From positions 30,438 through 94,437 of the forward strand of contig NZ_CDDH01000074.1 in the NCBI RefSeq assembly GCF_000819725.1: a stretch of 64,000 bases of DNA, read 5' to 3'. The position numbers and the translations under genes were made by a program. Shown one piece after another: positions 63,996 to 64,000 of this stretch (its first letter is position 1; every line of letters begins with the position of its first letter). This DNA is from Aeromonas australiensis. Lineage in GTDB: Bacteria > Pseudomonadota > Gammaproteobacteria > Enterobacterales > Aeromonadaceae. Under the pieces are notes generated by a model. That model did no database searches and was not told the DNA's origin. It was given only the letters and a program-made list of their open reading frames with translations.

Positions 63996-64000
63996 GCGCC

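Overview
The window looks like the origin-proximal chromosome of a gammaproteobacterium, most probably Aeromonas or a close relative. The reasons are: yidC-yidD-rnpA-rpmH next to dnaA-dnaN-recF-gyrB; enterobacterial and Vibrio-like neighbourhoods (gmk-rpoZ-spoT-trmH, an Arg-His-Leu-Pro tRNA operon, btuB-murI followed by an rRNA-type promoter); and a GC-rich backbone. The genus is inferred, not proven.

Layout. 1-1020: yidC (5' end only), yidD, rnpA, rpmH and the rpmH promoter. 1140-3421: polar amino-acid ABC transporter. 3440-9863: GATC-rich dnaA control region, then dnaA-dnaN-recF-gyrB and terminator; the dnaA/dnaN junction carries a decayed tandem duplication. Four parS-like palindromes lie at 7341, 9872, 13661 and 16068. 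9916-16079: VOC protein with WYL regulator, ibpA/ibpB-type heat-shock pair with a sigma-32 promoter and RNA-thermometer signals, avtA, a small exported protein, and an AraC regulator divergent from an MFS pump. About 16113-24492: AT-rich mobile element with three tyrosine-recombinase-type proteins, a small coiled-coil protein and a 791-residue DUF4238/SEC-C cargo protein, all in one coupled minus-strand operon ending against gorA. 24485-32852: gorA, an orphan sensor kinase, and a tetR-MFP-RND efflux operon with a palindromic operator. 33002-43430: tRNA operon, lipoprotein, yigL, pldB, trmH, spoT, rpoZ, gmk, LPS-core genes (heptosyltransferase, kdkA) and a degenerate GGDEF protein. 43524-50399: two DMT transporters, an unannotated 53-residue membrane ORF, LysR regulator, a second-type tryptophanyl-tRNA synthetase behind a Trp-Trp leader peptide and attenuator, a Usp protein and fabV. 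50492-56142: ferritin, YhiN-like flavoprotein, and the pyruvate-sensing pair YpdA/YpdB next to its target transporter yhjX with an operator. 56219-60152: purEK with PurR box, then sbtA-sbtB (bicarbonate transporter and PII-like partner) divergent from a NhaR-like regulator. 60210-63995: cobalamin riboswitch, btuB, murI, a membrane-anchored RRM protein and a strong rRNA-type promoter at the right edge.

The most interesting parts are the three-recombinase element and its cargo protein, the transcription attenuator in front of trpS, the parS cluster, the duplicated dnaA/dnaN junction, and the compact sbtAB/nhaR and ypdAB/yhjX circuits. All functions are read from sequence motifs and remembered family members; no database search was run.
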